Translations under genes and position numbers: made by a program
Source of the DNA: Pseudomonadota bacterium
GTDB taxonomy: Bacteria; Pseudomonadota; Alphaproteobacteria; Rhodobacterales; Rhodobacteraceae
Direction: 5' to 3'
Assembly: GCA_022573605.1 (NCBI GenBank)
Contig: JACZTQ010000163.1
Location: forward strand, 1 to 7,194
DNA length: 7,194 bases
Notes under the pieces: model-generated
What the model saw: the letters and a program-made list of their open reading frames with translations, nothing else
Databases searched by the model: none
What the model was told of the DNA's origin: nothing
In this document: positions 4,755-7,194 of the stretch, piece after piece
How the letters are laid out: the number at the start of each line of letters is the position of its first letter
Position numbering within the stretch: the stretch's first letter is position 1

Positions 4755-6760
4755 GCCGTCTGATCGCCATATTGACCCGCGAGGGCCGCTGGTTCTGGCC
4801 CGTCCTGTTCGCCGCCACCTGGCTGGTCTCGACCTACGGGCGGGATGCTGCCAGGGCGCTGGACGCCCGCTGGCTGGTCAAATACCCGGCCGCCTGGCGC
4901 CTGCCGCTGAAGGGCGAGATCAGCACGGCGATGGACTGGCTGGTCGAGGAAGCGAATTTCGGCCTGTTCACCTTCCGCGAACTGACCCGCGGGATTTCCT
5001 GGCTGATCGAGATTCCATACGATTTTGCCCGCTCGGCCCTGATCGAGGGGTTCGAGCGCGGACAGGGCTCGAACGCGGTCGAAATCGCCCCCTCGCTGAG
5101 CTGGATCGCCGTCATCGTCGCGGTGGTGGCGATGGGGCACTACGCCCGCAACTGGCGGCTGGCGGCGCTGGTCGGCGGCTGTTTTGCCTATCTGGTCATC
5201 TTCGGCCAGTGGGACAGCGCCATGGTGACGCTGGCCTCGGTGCTGATCGCGGTGCCGATCGGTGCCGCGGGCGGCCTGCTGCTCGGCATCGCGGCCTACC
5301 GCTGGCCGCTGTTCGACCGCATCCTGCTGCCGGTCCTCGATCTGATGCAGACCGTGCCGGTGTTCGCCTACCTGGTGCCGATCCTGTTCCTGTTCGGCTT
5401 CAACGCGGTCGCCGCCCTGGTCGCCACCATCATCTACGCGATGCCGCCGATGATCCGCATGACCACGCTGGCGCTGCGCACCGTGCCCGACGAGATCAGG
5501 GAATTCGGCGTCATGACCGGATGCTCCAGGCGGCAACTGATTTGGAAGGTGCTGGTGCCCTCGGCGGCGCCCGGGCTGATGGTCGGGGTCAACCAGGTCA
5601 TCATGCTGACCCTGAACATGGTCATCATCGCCTCGATGATCGGCGCCGGCGGGCTCGGCTACGATGTGCTGACCTCGCTGCGCCGGCTCGACATCGGCAC
5701 CGCGCTGGAGGCCGGCATCGCCATCGTGGTGATGGCGATCGCGCTCGACCGGCTGAGCCAGGCCTTCGCCGAGCGGGCCCGGACCGAGATGCACGACCCG
5801 GCCTTGTCCGCCGGCTGGATCAGGCGGCACCGCTGGCTGTCGACGGTTGTGGCGGTGGCCGCCGCGACCACCCTGGCCGGGCTCCTGGTCCCCGCCGTGC
5901 AGACCTATCCCGAGCCGATGATGATCACCACGGGGCCGTTCTGGTCCGATCTGGTCCGGTATATCAACGTGAACTTCTTCGACCAGTTCGAGGCTTTCAA
6001 GACCTTCCTGCTGTGGTATTTCCTGCTGCCGGTGAAGCGCTTCCTCGGCGGCGTGCCCTGGACCTGGGGCATCGGGGTGATGACGCTCGTCGGCTGGCGC
6101 TTCGGCGGCTGGCGCCTGGCCCTGCTGACCGGCGGGCTGAGCCTGTTCATCGCCGTCAACGGGCTCTGGCCCAAGGCCATGATCACGGTCTATCTGTGCG
6201 GCGTCTCGGTGGTCATCGCCTCGGCCATCGGCATCCCGCTCGGGGTGCTCTCGGCTTCGAACGAGCGCGCCAACCGGATCGTCGGGGCGTTTATCGACAC
6301 CCTGCAAACCCTGCCGAGCTTCGTCTACCTGATCCCGGTGGTGATGCTGTTCCGGGTCGGCGATTTCGCCGCGATGATCGCGGTGGTGCTCTACGCCCTG
6401 GCGCCGGCGGTGCGCTACGCGGCGCACGGGGTGCGCAACATCGATCCGCAGATGATCGAGGCCGGGATCGTGTCCGGCTGCACCCGCTGGCAACTGCTGC
6501 GCCGGATCAAGCTGCCGCTGGCGATGCCCGAGATCCTGCTGGGGCTGAACCAGACCATCATGCTGGCGCTGTCGATGCTGGTGATCACGGCCCTGGTTGG
6601 CACCCGCGGCCTGGGCCAGGAGGTCTACATCGCGCTGACCAAGGCCGACAGCGGGCGCGGCATCATCGCCGGATTGTCGGTCGCCTTCATCGCCATCATC
6701 GCCGACCGCATCCTCTCGGCCAGCGCCCGCCACGCCCGGGCCCGGCTGGGGCTCGAATAA
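4751..6760 (+). CDS. Tandem-fused ABC permease, two ProW-like domains in one protein
   Basis: A 669-residue inner-membrane permease forming the translocation path of the quaternary-amine importer. The start is the GTG at 4751, overlapping the ATPase stop by four bases; the frame is open much further upstream, but that part lies inside the ATPase gene. It contains two BPD_transp_1 domains, about residues 155-340 and 473-655. Matching landmarks recur 319 residues apart: LMQTVPVFAYLVP (198-210) with TLQTLPSFVYLIP (517-529), and EAA loops EFGVMTGCSRRQLIWKVLVP (251-270) with EAGIVSGCTRWQLLRRIKLP (570-589). MVIIASMIGAGGLG at about 290 pairs with MLVITALVGTRGLG at about 609. Each half is preceded by its own hydrophobic N-terminal region. 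ProW-type permeases are normally one domain acting as a homodimer, so this fusion supplies both subunits in one chain. Both EAA loops look intact, so both halves should contact the ATPase. Confidence 0.93.
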   Translation: MSRLIAILTREGRWFWPVLFAATWLVSTYGRDAARALDARWLVKYPAAWRLPLKGEISTAMDWLVEEANFGLFTFRELTRGISWLIEIPYDFARSALIEGFERGQGSNAVEIAPSLSWIAVIVAVVAMGHYARNWRLAALVGGCFAYLVIFGQWDSAMVTLASVLIAVPIGAAGGLLLGIAAYRWPLFDRILLPVLDLMQTVPVFAYLVPILFLFGFNAVAALVATIIYAMPPMIRMTTLALRTVPDEIREFGVMTGCSRRQLIWKVLVPSAAPGLMVGVNQVIMLTLNMVIIASMIGAGGLGYDVLTSLRRLDIGTALEAGIAIVVMAIALDRLSQAFAERARTEMHDPALSAGWIRRHRWLSTVVAVAAATTLAGLLVPAVQTYPEPMMITTGPFWSDLVRYINVNFFDQFEAFKTFLLWYFLLPVKRFLGGVPWTWGIGVMTLVGWRFGGWRLALLTGGLSLFIAVNGLWPKAMITVYLCGVSVVIASAIGIPLGVLSASNERANRIVGAFIDTLQTLPSFVYLIPVVMLFRVGDFAAMIAVVLYALAPAVRYAAHGVRNIDPQMIEAGIVSGCTRWQLLRRIKLPLAMPEILLGLNQTIMLALSMLVITALVGTRGLGQEVYIALTKADSGRGIIAGLSVAFIAIIADRILSASARHARARLGLE

Positions 6761-6771
6761 TGGGGAATCCC

Positions 6772-7194
6772 ATGGAGACAGCCCTGAAACGCGCCGCCGG
6801 TCTGGCGATCTGGACCGGGCCGGTGTCGCCGGAGCCCCTCGGCGGCGGCCTGACCAACCTGAACTTCGTCGTCGAGGACGCCGGCAGGCGCTACCTGGTG
6901 CGCATCGGCGACGACATCGTCGAGCACCAGGTGATGCGCTTCAACGAGCTTGCCGCCAGCCGCGCCGCCCACGCGGCGGGCCTCTCGCCGGCGGTCGTCC
7001 ACCACCAGCCCGGCGTGCTGGTGCTGGACTTCATCGAGGCGGTCACGCTCGACGAGGAAGCGGTGCGCACGAGCGCGATGCTGGAGCGCATCGTGCCGCT
7101 GGTCCGGCGCTGCCATCGCCAGATACCCGAGCACCTGCGCGGCCCGGTGCTGATGTTCTGGGTGTTCCATGTGCTGAAGGATTACGGCGCGGCG
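6772..7194 (+). CDS. Choline-kinase-like / APH-fold phosphotransferase, 3' end beyond window
   Basis: The first 141 codons of a small-molecule kinase of the choline/ethanolamine kinase and aminoglycoside phosphotransferase superfamily. The nucleotide-binding loop is LGGGLTNLNFVV (residues 23-34). The ATP-lysine position reads YLVRIGDD with Arg, as in bacterial LicA-type kinases. A helix with FNELAASRAAHAAGLSP and the hinge VLVLDFIEAVTL follow. The catalytic HxDxxxxN and DxE motifs lie beyond the window. The ATG at 6772 has GGGGA five bases upstream. An in-frame ATG at 6760 overlaps the permease stop (TAATG) and would add four residues, so the exact start is open; either way it is coupled to the permease. 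Next to an importer of choline-like solutes, an amino-alcohol substrate is the best guess, made from context and fold, not proven. Confidence 0.85.
   Translation, partial: METALKRAAGLAIWTGPVSPEPLGGGLTNLNFVVEDAGRRYLVRIGDDIVEHQVMRFNELAASRAAHAAGLSPAVVHHQPGVLVLDFIEAVTLDEEAVRTSAMLERIVPLVRRCHRQIPEHLRGPVLMFWVFHVLKDYGAA

Noticed and set aside
4205..6733. 842-codon open frame on the minus strand
   Set aside because: It is antisense to the ATPase and permease genes, has a His/Asp/Gln/Gly-rich composition typical of antisense frames in GC-rich DNA, and shows no recognisable domain.

Overview
The window is GC-rich DNA with the codon use, divergent operon layout and gene families of an Alphaproteobacterium. 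This is an inference from gene families and from candidate CtrA-type TTAA boxes; no rRNA or other taxonomic marker is present. No tRNA, rRNA, insertion sequence or CRISPR array was seen. Coding density is high, and the informative non-coding DNA lies in four gaps.

Left third (1-1614, minus strand): the start of a surface-polysaccharide locus. Reading leftwards it has an AT-rich control region (about 1390-1504) with a repeated TTAA-N7-TTTAC box, and a possible 61-codon leader ORF with a strong Shine-Dalgarno. That ORF's stop overlaps the start of a NusG/RfaH-type antitermination factor (633-1178). A 220-base leader follows with hairpins and an element resembling the enterobacterial ops site. 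Last comes the 5' part of a polyprenyl-phosphate sugar transferase (1-412), whose N-terminus carries six 10-residue tandem repeats. A specialised antiterminator, an ops-like site and the initiating glycosyltransferase in one row suggest processive antitermination of a long exopolysaccharide operon.

Middle (1615-2645): a DeoR-family regulator on the minus strand, divergent from the transport operon. The shared 203-base spacer holds two pairs of 10-base repeats arranged as an exact dyad, the best candidate for the regulator's operator.

Right (2646-7194, plus strand): an operon for uptake of a quaternary-amine-type solute by an OpuA/ProU-family ABC transporter. It encodes a periplasmic binding protein, an ATPase with a shortened CBS tail, and one 669-residue permease that is a tandem fusion of two ProW-like domains. 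The binding-protein and ATPase genes are separated by a GC hairpin, the ATPase and permease genes overlap by GTGA, and the permease is followed at once by a choline-kinase/aminoglycoside-phosphotransferase-fold kinase cut by the window end. Because DeoR proteins usually sense phosphorylated metabolites, the simplest model is import of an amino-alcohol such as choline, phosphorylation by the kinase, and induction through DeoR by the phosphorylated product. That model is inferred, and the substrate cannot be read from sequence alone.
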